64,000 bases of DNA from DASVNK01 sp036383895 (GCA_036383895.1 DASVNK010000016.1:51861-115860); one strand, 5' to 3'. Counted from the first letter of the stretch, positions 26,802-35,887 are shown. Made by a program: numbers and translations. Notes: a model not told the origin generated them from the sequence alone.

Positions 26802-27188
26802 TCAACTCTTTTGCTGCGAAGCGTAGATTAAAAAGATTTCACGGCCGACTTCGACGTAAATACATTCCTCTTCCATTTCCGCGGCAAGATCCGCGAGCAA
26901 AACTCCGAAAGTCTGGAGACTCTCGGGCGCGGCTACCGCAACTTTGTACTGCCGGTGTTCGCCATAATGGTCGTGCCCGGCATCATCCTTCCAATGTCCG
27001 GAGATATTTCCTGATGAGACGGTGTAGCCATTAAAGTTCGCCACGAGAAAGTCGTGGATTTCGAGTTCGAACGGCACCTCGCGCGGCGATTTCAGTTTCA
27101 GTTTTTCTATCGGCAACAACGCTACCGCAAGCTGGCCCAGCGACTCTCGTTTAACTTTGGGCAGCGGCTTGATTGATCGCTCGCTCAT
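26802..27188 (-). CDS. Conserved-looking cytoplasmic protein of unknown function
   Basis: A 128-residue soluble protein without signal or spans. Visible features are a basic N-terminus (SERSIKPLPKVKRES), FELEIHDFLVANFNGYTVSSGNISGHW, DDAGHDHYGEHRQYKVAVAA and a C-terminal EECIYVEVGREIFLIYASQ. The G-x-W-x-D-D-x-G-x-x-x-x-x-E-H-R-Q-Y pattern could define a small family, but I recognise none. It converges with the TPR gene with one base between stops. Confidence 0.6.
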   Translation of the reverse strand: MSERSIKPLPKVKRESLGQLAVALLPIEKLKLKSPREVPFELEIHDFLVANFNGYTVSSGNISGHWKDDAGHDHYGEHRQYKVAVAAPESLQTFGVLLADLAAEMEEECIYVEVGREIFLIYASQQKS

Positions 27189-27219
27189 TCCTTTTTCCAG
27201 ATTCTCTCAGTTTAAAGCA

Positions 27220-27247
27220 AGGAGGCGTGGTGACGCCCACGCCTCCT
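27220..27247. terminator. 11-bp hairpin downstream of glf
   Basis: Perfect arms AGGAGGCGTGG (27220-27230) and CCACGCCTCCT (27237-27247) around TGACGC, between the glf stop (27277) and the hypothetical gene (start 27188). On the minus strand it is followed by TTGCTTTAAAC, a weak U-tract. It is most likely the glf terminator and may be bidirectional. Confidence 0.5.
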
Positions 27248-27276
27248 CTCGCTCCTGCCTGTCCCGTTTGACCCCT

Positions 27277-28608
27277 CTAGGAAATAGTCTGCTTGCGATG
27301 GCCGTTCCCATTCCCATTTGATCCATTGCTCCCATTGCCATTGCTTAGACTCTCCCTAGTCCCATGCCCATTTGCTTTCCCATTGTGTGCCTTCCCGTTG
27401 CCATTCCCGTTAGTTGTTGCGGCGGCGAGCGCTGGGCTCGTTTCGCGCGACGGAATCCCGCCACCCAACCGCGTGCCGACACTTACCGTCGCGCTGCTTG
27501 GGATGACGATCTCCGACTCGGAGGCCGCGATCTTATTGAACAAAGTCAATGCCTGGGCGGTCACCTGGTCCATGTTGTAGTATTTGTATGTGGCCAGGCG
27601 CCCCGCGAAATGCACATTCGGAGTCTGCTCCGCGAGGGTCGCATATCTGCGATATAACTCCGCGTTTTCCTGTCGCGGCACGGGATAATACGGATCGCCA
27701 TCGTCCTGCGGGTACTCGTAGACGACCGTTGTCTTATCGGATTCCTGCCCGGTGAGATATTTGAACTCCGTCACACGCGTGTAAGCGTAGTCGTTCGGGT
27801 AATTAATCACCGGCGCGACCTGATATTGCTTCTGGTTGTGTGTCTCGAATTCGAAACGCAACGAGCGATATGGCAGCTTCCCGTATCGATAATCGAAGTA
27901 CTCATCGACCGGGCCGGTGAAGATCATCTTCTTGAACGGAATCATCTCCAAAATCTCGTGATAGTCCGTGTTTAGCATGATCTTGATGTTCTCATGCGAC
28001 AGCATGTTCTCGAACATTCGTGTGTAACCGTGTAGCGGCATCGCCTGGTAGGAATCAGTAAAATACCGTCCGTCGCGATTTGTCCGTGTCGGCACCCGCG
28101 CCGTCACGCTCGCGTCCAACTCCGAAGGATCGATTCCCCACTGCTTTCGTGTGTAGCCGCGGAAAAATTTTTCGTAGAGTTCCTTGCCGACCTTGCTGAT
28201 TACGACATCTTCGGAAGTTCGAATCTGGTCGCGCTTTTCAGCGACGGATTCAAACCACTTCTCAAGCTCCGCCGACGACAACTTCAGCCCATAGAGCGTG
28301 TTGATGGTGTCCAGGTTGATGGGAATGGGAACCATCTGCCCATCCACGCAAGCCAGCACGCGATGTTGATACTGGCGCCACTTGGTAAACTGCGACAGAT
28401 AATCGAACACGCTCTTGGCGTTGGTGTGGAAGATGTGCGGACCGTATTGATGAATCAGCACGCCGGCATCGTCGAACTTATCGTAAGCGTTTCCGCCGAT
28501 GTGGTTGCGCTTGTCGATCAGCAGGACCTTCTTGTTCAATTGGCTCGCCAGCCGTTCCGCCAAAGTGCTCCCCGCGAACCCCGCACCCACAATTAAATAG
28601 TCAAACAT
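27277..28608 (-). CDS. glf: UDP-galactopyranose mutase
   Basis: A 443-residue flavoenzyme converting UDP-galactopyranose to UDP-galactofuranose for cell-surface glycans. MFDYLIVGAGFAGSTLAERLA is the FAD-binding Rossmann start, IDKRNHIGGNAYD the typical second FAD motif, QYGPHIFHT and RKQWGIDPSEL catalytic-site regions, and RVTEFKYLTGQ and YPVPRQENAELYRRY the C-terminal active-site lid. The UGM core ends near residue 370. A 60-residue tail rich in Asn and Gly follows (positions about 27283-27470), which ordinary UGMs lack. It lies 42 bases downstream of a glycosyltransferase gene of the same direction. Confidence 0.93.
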   Translation of the reverse strand: MFDYLIVGAGFAGSTLAERLASQLNKKVLLIDKRNHIGGNAYDKFDDAGVLIHQYGPHIFHTNAKSVFDYLSQFTKWRQYQHRVLACVDGQMVPIPINLDTINTLYGLKLSSAELEKWFESVAEKRDQIRTSEDVVISKVGKELYEKFFRGYTRKQWGIDPSELDASVTARVPTRTNRDGRYFTDSYQAMPLHGYTRMFENMLSHENIKIMLNTDYHEILEMIPFKKMIFTGPVDEYFDYRYGKLPYRSLRFEFETHNQKQYQVAPVINYPNDYAYTRVTEFKYLTGQESDKTTVVYEYPQDDGDPYYPVPRQENAELYRRYATLAEQTPNVHFAGRLATYKYYNMDQVTAQALTLFNKIAASESEIVIPSSATVSVGTRLGGGIPSRETSPALAAATTNGNGNGKAHNGKANGHGTRESLSNGNGSNGSNGNGNGHRKQTIS

Positions 28609-28650
28609 AACTCTTCACCTCTCATGTTGCGCATGTGCCTTCGCGTCGGC

Positions 28651-29844
28651 TCACGCAATCGCCGTGGTCACTTCTTCCTCGGAAGTGCGGGCGCGTTTAT
28701 CTTTATTCCTGAACACATCCGCGATGTGTCCTTCCAGCTTCTCGACAATGGTTTCCCATTGATTCTCCTGCGCCATCTGAATGCCGCCACTGATGGCTGA
28801 CTCGTCTGGTTGCAAAGTTTCCTTGCGGCAAAGTCCAATAAATTCCTCGTGGGTCGCGGCGATTTTCACCACGGTGCCGAAGTTTGAAACGACATCCGGG
28901 ACCGGCGTCGAAACGATCGGGGTCCCTGTCGCCATGTATTCCAGTGCCTTGGTTGGATTGATGAATTCCGTCGCCTCGTTCATTGCGAAGGGCATCAGGC
29001 ATACGTCCCACCCCTTCACGTAATTCGGCAACTGCGCGTATTCGCGTCGGCCGAGCCAGTGCAAGTTCGGCGCCTGCGGGAAATTTGCAGGATCCACTTT
29101 GCAGGCCGGGCCAACCATCGCAATGTGCCAGTTTGGGTTCGCCGCTGCTAGTTTTCCGATCAACTCGTAATCAAGGCGTTCATCGACGACTCCGAAATAA
29201 CCCAGCACGAATTTTCCTTCCCCGAATTTAGTATCTTCAGGAACGTCGGTCTGCGGTGACCGTGCTTTGGCAAAATGCTGCACGTCCACACCGCAGCCAT
29301 AAAAGTGACAGTTGCTATTGAAGCGCGATTTGCTTTGGCACATCTTCCGCCCGCCGGCGAACACGACGTCCGCTCGGGCCAGTAGTTGGCGTTCGCGCGT
29401 GATGATTTCCGGGGGTGCAAATTTGAACTGCGACAGTTCATCCATGCAGTCGTAAACCACCGCGCGCTCATTCAGCTTATCGACATGCGCCGGCACGGCC
29501 ATCGGATCGTAAAACCACTGCACCGGCCGTTCGAATTTCCCTTTCAGCGGACCCTGCAACGCTTCTTCCAACAACCGAAACCGTTCCTGGTCGACCCATT
29601 CGCCATCGCTGAATCGCGAAGCGGGAAACTCCGTGTGCATCACCGTGATGTTCGGATAATCGGTAAGTTGCCGAATCTTGTAAGTCGGCGGTTCAAATCC
29701 ATCGCGGAGTTGCGGCCCTTCGACGAAGAGCACGCGGTGACGTTTTGAAATTCGCGACAGGAATTGTTGTGGCCGTTGCCACACTCCTTCCCACCGCAAG
29801 TGGCAGTGAACGATAATCGGATAATCGAGTTGGTTATTGCTCAT
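28651..29844 (-). CDS. Glycosyltransferase (GT-B fold, GT4-like)
   Basis: A 397-residue cytoplasmic or membrane-associated glycosyltransferase: IIVHCHLRWEGVWQRPQQFLSRIS at the N-terminus, VLGYFGVVDERLDYELIGKLA at the domain junction, HWLGRREYAQLPNYVKGWDVCLMPF and FINPTKALEYMATGTPIVST, the EX7E-like donor-binding end. Together with glf it is likely to build a galactofuranose-containing or similar surface polysaccharide. A likely terminator hairpin (29865-29892) lies only 20 bases upstream of its start codon. Confidence 0.88.
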   Translation of the reverse strand: MSNNQLDYPIIVHCHLRWEGVWQRPQQFLSRISKRHRVLFVEGPQLRDGFEPPTYKIRQLTDYPNITVMHTEFPASRFSDGEWVDQERFRLLEEALQGPLKGKFERPVQWFYDPMAVPAHVDKLNERAVVYDCMDELSQFKFAPPEIITRERQLLARADVVFAGGRKMCQSKSRFNSNCHFYGCGVDVQHFAKARSPQTDVPEDTKFGEGKFVLGYFGVVDERLDYELIGKLAAANPNWHIAMVGPACKVDPANFPQAPNLHWLGRREYAQLPNYVKGWDVCLMPFAMNEATEFINPTKALEYMATGTPIVSTPVPDVVSNFGTVVKIAATHEEFIGLCRKETLQPDESAISGGIQMAQENQWETIVEKLEGHIADVFRNKDKRARTSEEEVTTAIA

Positions 29845-29862
29845 GGTGATCGTTCTTCAAAC

Positions 29863-30111
29863 TCATAAAAAAGAGCCGTGTGGAACGGCCCTGGTGCAAT
29901 TGCAAATCCATGTTCGGCAGCAGTCCGCCGGATTCCACCAATGTAGCCCAGGCACTTGGTTGGCGCTCTTCGCCGCGGCCTGTGCCAGCGTCGCCTCAAA
30001 ATTCACTTCAATATTTTTCGCCGGCTTTTCGTCCGATAGAAAAACACACGTTGCATCCGTCGGAGGCGGCGGAAGCATGGTTTGGGTGTCGTCAGCAAAC
30101 TGCGTTAACAT
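29863..30111 (-). CDS. Possible 82-residue gene or leader ahead of the glycosyltransferase
   Basis: An 82-codon frame from ATG 30111 to TGA 29863. The product begins MLTQFADDTQTMLPPPP and ends with a Trp/Cys-rich segment (HWWNPADCCRTWICNC, then TRAVPHGSFL). Codon use looks coding-like and no family was recognised. Its final codons lie inside a rho-independent-type terminator on the same strand, and the glycosyltransferase starts 18 bases downstream. It could be a small gene with its own terminator or a leader controlling the next gene. Reality uncertain. Confidence 0.3.
   Translation of the reverse strand: MLTQFADDTQTMLPPPPTDATCVFLSDEKPAKNIEVNFEATLAQAAAKSANQVPGLHWWNPADCCRTWICNCTRAVPHGSFL
29865..29892 (-). 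terminator. Rho-independent-type hairpin just before the glycosyltransferase
   Basis: Read on the minus strand, AGGGCCGT (29892-29885) pairs with ACGGCTCT (29879-29872) over 8 bp with one G-T pair around a 5-base loop, followed by TTTTTTAT (29871-29865). The geometry is a normal intrinsic terminator, but it sits only 20 bases before the start codon of the downstream gene, as in an attenuator. Confidence 0.55.
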
Positions 30112-30298
30112 GCGAATAGAAGTTACGTTCGCTGAACGGCTTCGCTAGATGGGACGGCTCCTGTAAATACGTTCAGGTTTCGCTCGTACGGAACTGAGGG
30201 AAAATCCGACCGCTAAATTCCGCATCAGAAAGCTGCACCCGCGAGCTGGTGCACTTCGTTGAAACATTTCTTCGGTCAGCCGCGTTTAATGGTTAGAA
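30112..30298 (+). promoter_or_regulatory. Intergenic region; ECF-type promoter candidate at 30190-30216
   Basis: Non-coding gap upstream of the ECF locus. GGAACT (30190-30195), 15 bases, then CGCTAA (30211-30216) resembles an ECF-class -35 (GGAAC) and -10 (CGTCTA-like), about 80 bases ahead of the 342-residue gene. ECF sigma factors often drive their own operon from such sites. The match is short and could be chance. Nothing else was seen in the gap. Confidence 0.3.
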
Positions 30299-31327
30299 AT
30301 GATTCAGAACACTATGGTTAGAAACAATTTCGCTGCTGCGACTGCGACCGTGCTGTTGACGGTCGCGGTCATACCGGCCTTGGCTGGGCAACTCGACCAA
30401 ACAAAAGTTCCCACCGACGCCAAATGGGTGGTTCACGTGGATTTCGATGCTTTCCGCAAATCCGCCCTCGGGTCTCATTTCCTCACGAAGTTTCTCGAGC
30501 CGAAAATCAACGAGAACGATGTTTTCAAGAAGGCGAACCTTTCGATCAATCTGACCAATATTTCGGGCCTGACCGCGTACGGACCAAATTTCGAAAAGGA
30601 CGGCGACGGCGTTCTGCTCCTCTCCACCACCGCGGACGTTAAGAAAGACATGGATACGCTCGTCGGGATGGCTTCGCTGAGCGAAAACGAGACGAAGGAC
30701 GTAACAATGGTTCAGCAAAGTCCTTTTCCCCTGTATAACGTGAAGAACGATCTTTTCGTCGCGCCGCTCGGCGGGAACACCGTGCTGCTGGCCAAGTCGC
30801 GAGAGCAGGTCGAGCGCGCGCGTGAAATAACGACCGGCAAAGGCGAGACGTTCGCGAAAAAGAATCCGTTCAAGGATTACCCTGCGACGCCGAACGGCTA
30901 TTTCTTCGCGGCGATGGCGCAGGGATTCAATGATAACGCAAATATCCCGCCGCAGGCGCAGGTGCTTCGCGAGACGGAAGGCGGCCGCTTCTTGATGGGC
31001 GAGAGCGATAAGAATCTGTTTCTGAACCTGGTCTTCAAGGGCAAGGACCAGGAAGCCACCACGAAGATTCAGCAGGTTCTCCAGGGCATTGTCGCGCTGG
31101 TGAGCATGAGTCAGCAGAACAATCCGGACCTAGTTGAACTCGCCAATTCCACGAAGATTTCCGGGGAAGGCCAGAATGTCAGCATCACGCTCAATTTTCC
31201 GACGGCGAAGGCGCTGCAACAGGTGGACAAGCATGTGAAGGTCAATGTGAACAAGAACGCAGTGAACCTTGACGTGGCAGTCGAAGAGAAGGAAGAAGCC
31301 AGCGAAGCGCTAGACACCAAAGAGTAG
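30299..31327 (+). CDS. Exported protein of unknown function, ECF-linked
   Basis: A 342-residue protein with a signal peptide (hydrophobic AAATATVLLTVAVIPALAG), or 337 residues if ATG 30314 is used. The mature part is alpha/beta (KVPTDAKWVVHVDFDAFRKS, PLYNVKNDLFVAPLGGNTVLLAKSREQVERA, YFFAAMAQGF) and ends in an Asp/Glu-rich tail (VAVEEKEEASEALDTKE). The middle resembles proteins that compare stored values at the envelope, but I cannot name a family. It is followed after 9 bases by an ECF sigma gene and then an anti-sigma-like gene, so it may be a target of, or partner in, a stress response. Confidence 0.6.
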   Translation: MIQNTMVRNNFAAATATVLLTVAVIPALAGQLDQTKVPTDAKWVVHVDFDAFRKSALGSHFLTKFLEPKINENDVFKKANLSINLTNISGLTAYGPNFEKDGDGVLLLSTTADVKKDMDTLVGMASLSENETKDVTMVQQSPFPLYNVKNDLFVAPLGGNTVLLAKSREQVERAREITTGKGETFAKKNPFKDYPATPNGYFFAAMAQGFNDNANIPPQAQVLRETEGGRFLMGESDKNLFLNLVFKGKDQEATTKIQQVLQGIVALVSMSQQNNPDLVELANSTKISGEGQNVSITLNFPTAKALQQVDKHVKVNVNKNAVNLDVAVEEKEEASEALDTKE

Positions 31328-31336
31328 CTGCGGACT

Positions 31337-31900
31337 TTGACCGTCTTGGACGAAACCGAGGAATCGCTGGAGCAACTCGCCGCGAAAGCAAGAGCGGGTT
31401 GCTCGCACTCATTTGAACGAGTGGTCGAGCAAACGAAAGATCGCCTCTTCACTTATCTCATCCAGTTAGTCGGCAATGAACATGACGCAGAAGACATCGC
31501 GCAGGAAAGCTTCATCAAGGCGTATCGTCACCTGCATCAGTTCGATGGCCGCGCGCGTTTCACGACCTGGCTTTACACCATCGCGAAAAACACGGCTTTT
31601 ACGCACCTCCGCCGCCGCAAGTTCCATCAACCGATCGAAGAGCTTGAAGACGTCCTCGCGGCGGAGTCGCGCCCCTTCACGGATGCTGCGGATTCCATCT
31701 GGAACACCGCTCGCCAGCTCAAACCAAAGTTTTATGAAACGCTTTGGCTTTTTTACGCCGAAGGATTTTCCCTTAAAGAAACTGCCGCGATCATGAACAC
31801 CAACGCCATCACCGTTCGCGTCAATCTCCACCGCGCCCGCGCCGCACTCGAGAAGAAACTCACCCGCGTGGGGCTACAACCGGAGGGGCGAACACTGTGA
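31337..31900 (+). CDS. ECF RNA polymerase sigma factor
   Basis: A 187-residue sigma-70 ECF protein. It starts at a TTG codon (31337), 9 bases after the stop of the upstream gene. Region 2: DAEDIAQESFIKAYRHLHQFDGRARFTTWLYTIAKN, the core and -10 binding part. Region 4: FKETAAIMNTN-type helix-turn-helix (GFSLKETAAIMNTNAITVRVNLHRARAAL). It recruits polymerase to promoters under envelope or nutrient stress. The neighbour 31971-32426 is its likely anti-sigma. Confidence 0.93.
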   Translation: MTVLDETEESLEQLAAKARAGCSHSFERVVEQTKDRLFTYLIQLVGNEHDAEDIAQESFIKAYRHLHQFDGRARFTTWLYTIAKNTAFTHLRRRKFHQPIEELEDVLAAESRPFTDAADSIWNTARQLKPKFYETLWLFYAEGFSLKETAAIMNTNAITVRVNLHRARAALEKKLTRVGLQPEGRTL

Positions 31901-31970
31901 GACCCACCACCTTCGCTCCGTTGCCACCGCTCCACAAAAGCGTTATCTTAACCCTGCGCTCCTAACCAAT

Positions 31971-32426
31971 ATGCGACCGCACCAGGACCAACTCGAACAA
32001 CGCCTCCGCAGAGAAAAACCGGAACACGCTGCGCCGTTTGGGTTCACCGAGCGCGTTATGTCGAAGATCCCTTCAGACGCGCGGTCTTCATTCCGCAGCG
32101 ACTCGCATCCTCAGCAACTCCTCTGGCCTCGCCTCGCCACTGCTTTCGCACTCCTCGCCATCGCCGCCGTTCTCCTCCCGGAACTCGCCTCGCAAAAATC
32201 AACTCACTTTACCTCGGGGCAGGCGAACCCAAGTTCGTCCCCGCACGGAGACACCTCAACCGCGCTAATTACCGAACCTCTCCCGCTCCCCACCATCACC
32301 CAGCAACAATTCCAAGCCCTCACGACGCAACTCGACGACCCCCTCGAAAAGGAATTGAACAACGTCATCAGCGACACCCGGATCGCCATCCAGTTTGTCG
32401 CCGCGAATTTCATTCCTGATAGATAG
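31971..32426 (+). CDS. Probable membrane anti-sigma factor, short
   Basis: A 151-residue protein with a hydrophilic N-terminus (about 1-50), one transmembrane span (LWPRLATAFALLAIAAVLLPELA, about 52-73) and a Ser/Thr/Pro-rich periplasmic part. It lacks the zinc-binding HxxxCxxC of ZAS anti-sigmas, so the assignment rests on position (70 bases after the ECF gene, same direction) and topology. Low-complexity segments (PLPLPTI, TLDDPLEKELN-like) follow the span. The function is inferred. Confidence 0.55.
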   Translation: MRPHQDQLEQRLRREKPEHAAPFGFTERVMSKIPSDARSSFRSDSHPQQLLWPRLATAFALLAIAAVLLPELASQKSTHFTSGQANPSSSPHGDTSTALITEPLPLPTITQQQFQALTTQLDDPLEKELNNVISDTRIAIQFVAANFIPDR

Positions 32427-32518
32427 AAGATTGCCCCAGCCTTTTTCTATGCAGGAGCCGAGCGCGCATCTTTTTCGTGGCGGCGGGGTTTTATGTTGGG
32501 TGCTGCTGAGGTGACTTT

Positions 32519-35500
32519 TTATTGGTGGTTCTCAGGGCTGTTTTCGCGGACGCGGTACATTTTGTTGGCGTTGGCGGAGTTGGGTTCGAAAATCTGGATT
32601 TGGGGGGCGTAGGCGTTGGTGCGGAGAACCGAGCGCCAATCCATGAGCGCGGTGGCGCGTTCGATGAGGTAGTTGTTGCCAATAACCGCGGGGAAGGTGA
32701 AGCCGAAGAAACCGTTGGTGCGTTCCAGTGGCGTGAGGAAGAGCGGGGGGTTGGGCGCATCACCATTCGCCAAGACCAAAAAGCGGTGCACTCCAGATCG
32801 CGCGGAATTCCCTTGCTGATCGAATCCTTCAACTTCCCAGGTATGCTCGCCGGGTGCGAGATTCAGGATCAGCGGGGTCGCGAGCGTGTTTTCGCTCACC
32901 TTGGTTCCATCTACATACACGGTTGCGGAGCTTGCGCTGGACAAACCGGCGTCGTGCAGAAAGTAATAGAGCCTCACGGGCGAAGTCACTGTTGCATCCG
33001 GCCTTGGTTCGATCGCGATGACCGTAGGGGCGCTGGCATCCGCAAGATCTGAGATGGGGTGTGCGGTAAAGTCGGTCGCGGGCGGTTGTTCGCGAGGAAC
33101 ATCACGATAGTTCACGTTCCGAAACTCAGGCTCGCATTGGGCATCGTAATAAAGCTGATCTTGAAAGATTGCGTCGTCCGCATCGGCGACATACTTGGTA
33201 TCTTCCGCCGGAGCGATCCGCAGATCTTCGCCATTCAAGGTGATGTTCAGCTGGGTTTTTCGGTAATCCGGATATTTGACGGTGAATGTTCCCTCGCGAG
33301 AAAAGTGGCACGGGCCGGCGCCGTCATCACCCCAGGTGGAGGGCAAGCCATCCCAGGCAGTGCTGACCAACAACTCACGCCGCGTCTCGCCAAGCGAGAC
33401 GGTTAAGTTCACTTCTTCGTCGACCGGGCCGGTTTGCACGCGTGCCGAGAAGCGCAACGCGCCGGTCGTTTGTGATGAGTTCGCCACCCAGTCTGGAACG
33501 ACCATGGAACTCGAGAGCATGTAAAATCCATCGCCCAACTCCACGAGGGGGACGTCCGCCGCCATTTCTTCCACCGGCGCGCTGTAATGGGCGTACATTC
33601 GCGGGTGTTTCGGATCCCAACCGCCCCACGCAACTCGAATCTGTTCGCGTGCTGGTCTTCCGCGGGGCCCGCGCAAGATGACGCTATAGTGAACGCGATC
33701 ACCGACCTGCACGCGTGTCTTGTCGGTGATGAGCATCACAATTTCCGGATGCAACTTAGCCTCGAGCGGGGCAGGGGCGGATAACACTTTCACCTGTTCC
33801 ACTTTTCCGTCTGCATCGAGTTTTTTCCGCACGTACGAAGTGCCATTCTGCCAGCCCATCGGGAACTCCCACGTCATCTCGCGCACGATGTCGACAAAGT
33901 CATCGAGTGCCTCCGCCTTGTTTAAGTGATGCTCCGGCAGGTAATGACAGAACGCGTAGGCCGGCTCGTAATTCAATAAACCGCGCATCAACTCGCGGCC
34001 CGAAGCATCACGCGCCACCAATTCCGCATCGATGGGGACCCGCGCCCGGAACAAACCATTCGTATCGGCGCGCACGGTCCACTCCTGCCGGCCGTAGCGG
34101 ATGCAGGCGATTTCCGCGGCGAGCGGAGTGCCCGTCGCGGAATCGTAGACGCGACCGTTGACGATTGACTTGAAGACTTCGGGCTGTCTCGGTTTCGGAG
34201 TGACTTCGAAATAAATCGGACTGGCGTACCCGGCCATCCATTCGCCTTCGTTCCCTAAGATCCGCACCATATAATAAGCCTCTGAATTTTCGTGGATGTT
34301 CTCTTCCACCGAAAAATCTGGCGTGTTGGGCGTCCAAGTCTTCACCACTTCCCCGTTTCGTATTAATTCAACGCTGGCGAGCCGGCAGGATTCCGTTCCA
34401 GCGAAGTTCGAATTTTCCAATGTCCATGGATTGAATCGGTAACGTGCCTGGATGCGCACTTTCCGTTCCGCGCCATTAGCCACGAGGGAGTCGCCGGGAA
34501 GGGCGTCATCGACGGCGAACAAGACGAGTGGTCCGGTGGTGGCCATGACTCGACCTTTGCGGATCGCGTTCGCCACGCCGGCACGCGTGACGGGGTGTCC
34601 GTCCATCTGCAGGTAATTCATCCAAAAGCCTGCGCCCTTTTGGCCGTTATTCAGTCGATCCATGCAGAAATCCGAATCGGCGAGGACCGGGATTTTGTAA
34701 CCCATCTTCAAGAGCTTGTCGTAACGAGCCAGCTTGCCCGGGCCGTGCGCTTCGTCGGATACGACGCTCCAGCCGTCGAGTAAATGGCCTGCGAGCGCGG
34801 CGATCGGAAAGAATTTGTAGTGATTGTTGAATGGATAAAGCGCGGGGCCGCCCCAGTCGCGGAAAGGAAAACGCCGGTCGGGATGCACCGGGAAGACGAC
34901 TCCACCTTGCTCGTGCACCGAATTGATGCCCCAATGGTAGGGCAGGGCTTTCCGAATCGCCCACGGGTCATATAGAATGGTTGCGTGATGTCCCCACGCG
35001 TTCTTCGGGGCCTCCGCACCCGGCCAGATCTGGCACTCGGTGCCATCATAGGCGCGCCACACGCGATTGATTTCATCGCCCGTGAGGAGCGGTGCGCCGA
35101 TGTGTTCGTCGGCCAGGGATGCGAAATTTAGTCCACCTGCTGCACAAATAGCGTAGGCCTCCTCCGGCTGGCGCGAGATTTGATTATCGCCGTGGAAAAA
35201 ATGGACATGCGCATCGCCGGCGCGCCAACCTTTGGCATACAGATCAAGGACTGGTTCCAAGGAGACGGCAATGACGTAAGTTTTGCCAGGCTCCGTTAAA
35301 TTTGTGGTGATGCTCTGCGGCAGATAATCCGGTCCTTTGCCGATCCGAATCTTCGTCACGCCAGTGGGCACTTCCACGACGGTTTCGGGAGTCATCGCTT
35401 TGCCGCGAAGCATCACGGCTGGCCATTCTGAAGCACCCCATTCGCCAGGAACATAAGAACCGTCCGGTTTTTGGATGATGGCACGCACAGCGACCGGCTC

Positions 35501-35608
35501 CGCGTAACCAGGCTGTGTCGCCTGAATCTTGAGAAAAACTACGTCACTCCCCGCGATCGCAGGGCTACAGAATGCAAACAGAGCGGTGGCGAGAAGCCCG
35601 CGCAACAT
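32519..35608 (-). CDS. CehA/McbA-like exported metallohydrolase, large
   Basis: About 1029 residues from ATG 35608 with signal peptide MLRGLLATALFAFCSPAIA; a GTG at 35647 adds 13 residues. The core (about 140-420) is a PHP-like domain of the CehA/McbA family: GDAHVHFFHGDNQIS gives the H-x-H pair, FASLADEHIG and HPDRRFPFRDWGG further metal-ligand regions, and VLADSDFCMDRLN the late conserved stretch. There follow a carboxypeptidase-regulatory-like beta domain (GRVYDSATGTPLAAEIACIRYG, about 515-570) and long beta-rich regions including an Ig-like domain. The last about 60 residues carry the short C-terminal module (NYLIERATALMDWR to KMYRVREN). Substrate unknown. Confidence 0.8.
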   Translation of the reverse strand: MLRGLLATALFAFCSPAIAGSDVVFLKIQATQPGYAEPVAVRAIIQKPDGSYVPGEWGASEWPAVMLRGKAMTPETVVEVPTGVTKIRIGKGPDYLPQSITTNLTEPGKTYVIAVSLEPVLDLYAKGWRAGDAHVHFFHGDNQISRQPEEAYAICAAGGLNFASLADEHIGAPLLTGDEINRVWRAYDGTECQIWPGAEAPKNAWGHHATILYDPWAIRKALPYHWGINSVHEQGGVVFPVHPDRRFPFRDWGGPALYPFNNHYKFFPIAALAGHLLDGWSVVSDEAHGPGKLARYDKLLKMGYKIPVLADSDFCMDRLNNGQKGAGFWMNYLQMDGHPVTRAGVANAIRKGRVMATTGPLVLFAVDDALPGDSLVANGAERKVRIQARYRFNPWTLENSNFAGTESCRLASVELIRNGEVVKTWTPNTPDFSVEENIHENSEAYYMVRILGNEGEWMAGYASPIYFEVTPKPRQPEVFKSIVNGRVYDSATGTPLAAEIACIRYGRQEWTVRADTNGLFRARVPIDAELVARDASGRELMRGLLNYEPAYAFCHYLPEHHLNKAEALDDFVDIVREMTWEFPMGWQNGTSYVRKKLDADGKVEQVKVLSAPAPLEAKLHPEIVMLITDKTRVQVGDRVHYSVILRGPRGRPAREQIRVAWGGWDPKHPRMYAHYSAPVEEMAADVPLVELGDGFYMLSSSMVVPDWVANSSQTTGALRFSARVQTGPVDEEVNLTVSLGETRRELLVSTAWDGLPSTWGDDGAGPCHFSREGTFTVKYPDYRKTQLNITLNGEDLRIAPAEDTKYVADADDAIFQDQLYYDAQCEPEFRNVNYRDVPREQPPATDFTAHPISDLADASAPTVIAIEPRPDATVTSPVRLYYFLHDAGLSSASSATVYVDGTKVSENTLATPLILNLAPGEHTWEVEGFDQQGNSARSGVHRFLVLANGDAPNPPLFLTPLERTNGFFGFTFPAVIGNNYLIERATALMDWRSVLRTNAYAPQIQIFEPNSANANKMYRVRENSPENHQ

Positions 35609-35739
35609 CGACGAACGCTTCGTGAAAAAATGAAAACCGCTGCTCACAAAAAAAACCGTTAGCTACCTTACTGCATTTCGAGACTCGTTGAAGGAGAAAA
35701 AGAAAGCACCTGTCCACTGTCGGCGGATTCGCCTTGAAC

Positions 35740-35759
35740 AGTTACTAAAGAGAGTAACT
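35740..35759. other. Small hairpin in the gap 35609-35887
   Basis: AGTTACT (35740-35746) pairs with AGTAACT (35753-35759); TTGTTTTA follows on the plus strand. It lies between two minus-strand genes and may mark the end of the DUF1501 transcript or a regulatory structure. Nothing else was found in the 279-base gap apart from A/T-rich sequence near the start of the 32519 gene. Confidence 0.3.
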
Positions 35760-35887
35760 TTGTTTTAGCCTCAGGAGAAAAATAGCCACCGGAACGAATG
35801 ATCTTCAGCCTGAGCACATATCTCTGACAGAGATTTGCCGCTTACCACTCAAAACTTCTCCAAGGACACCAGGATAACGCTGCAGTC

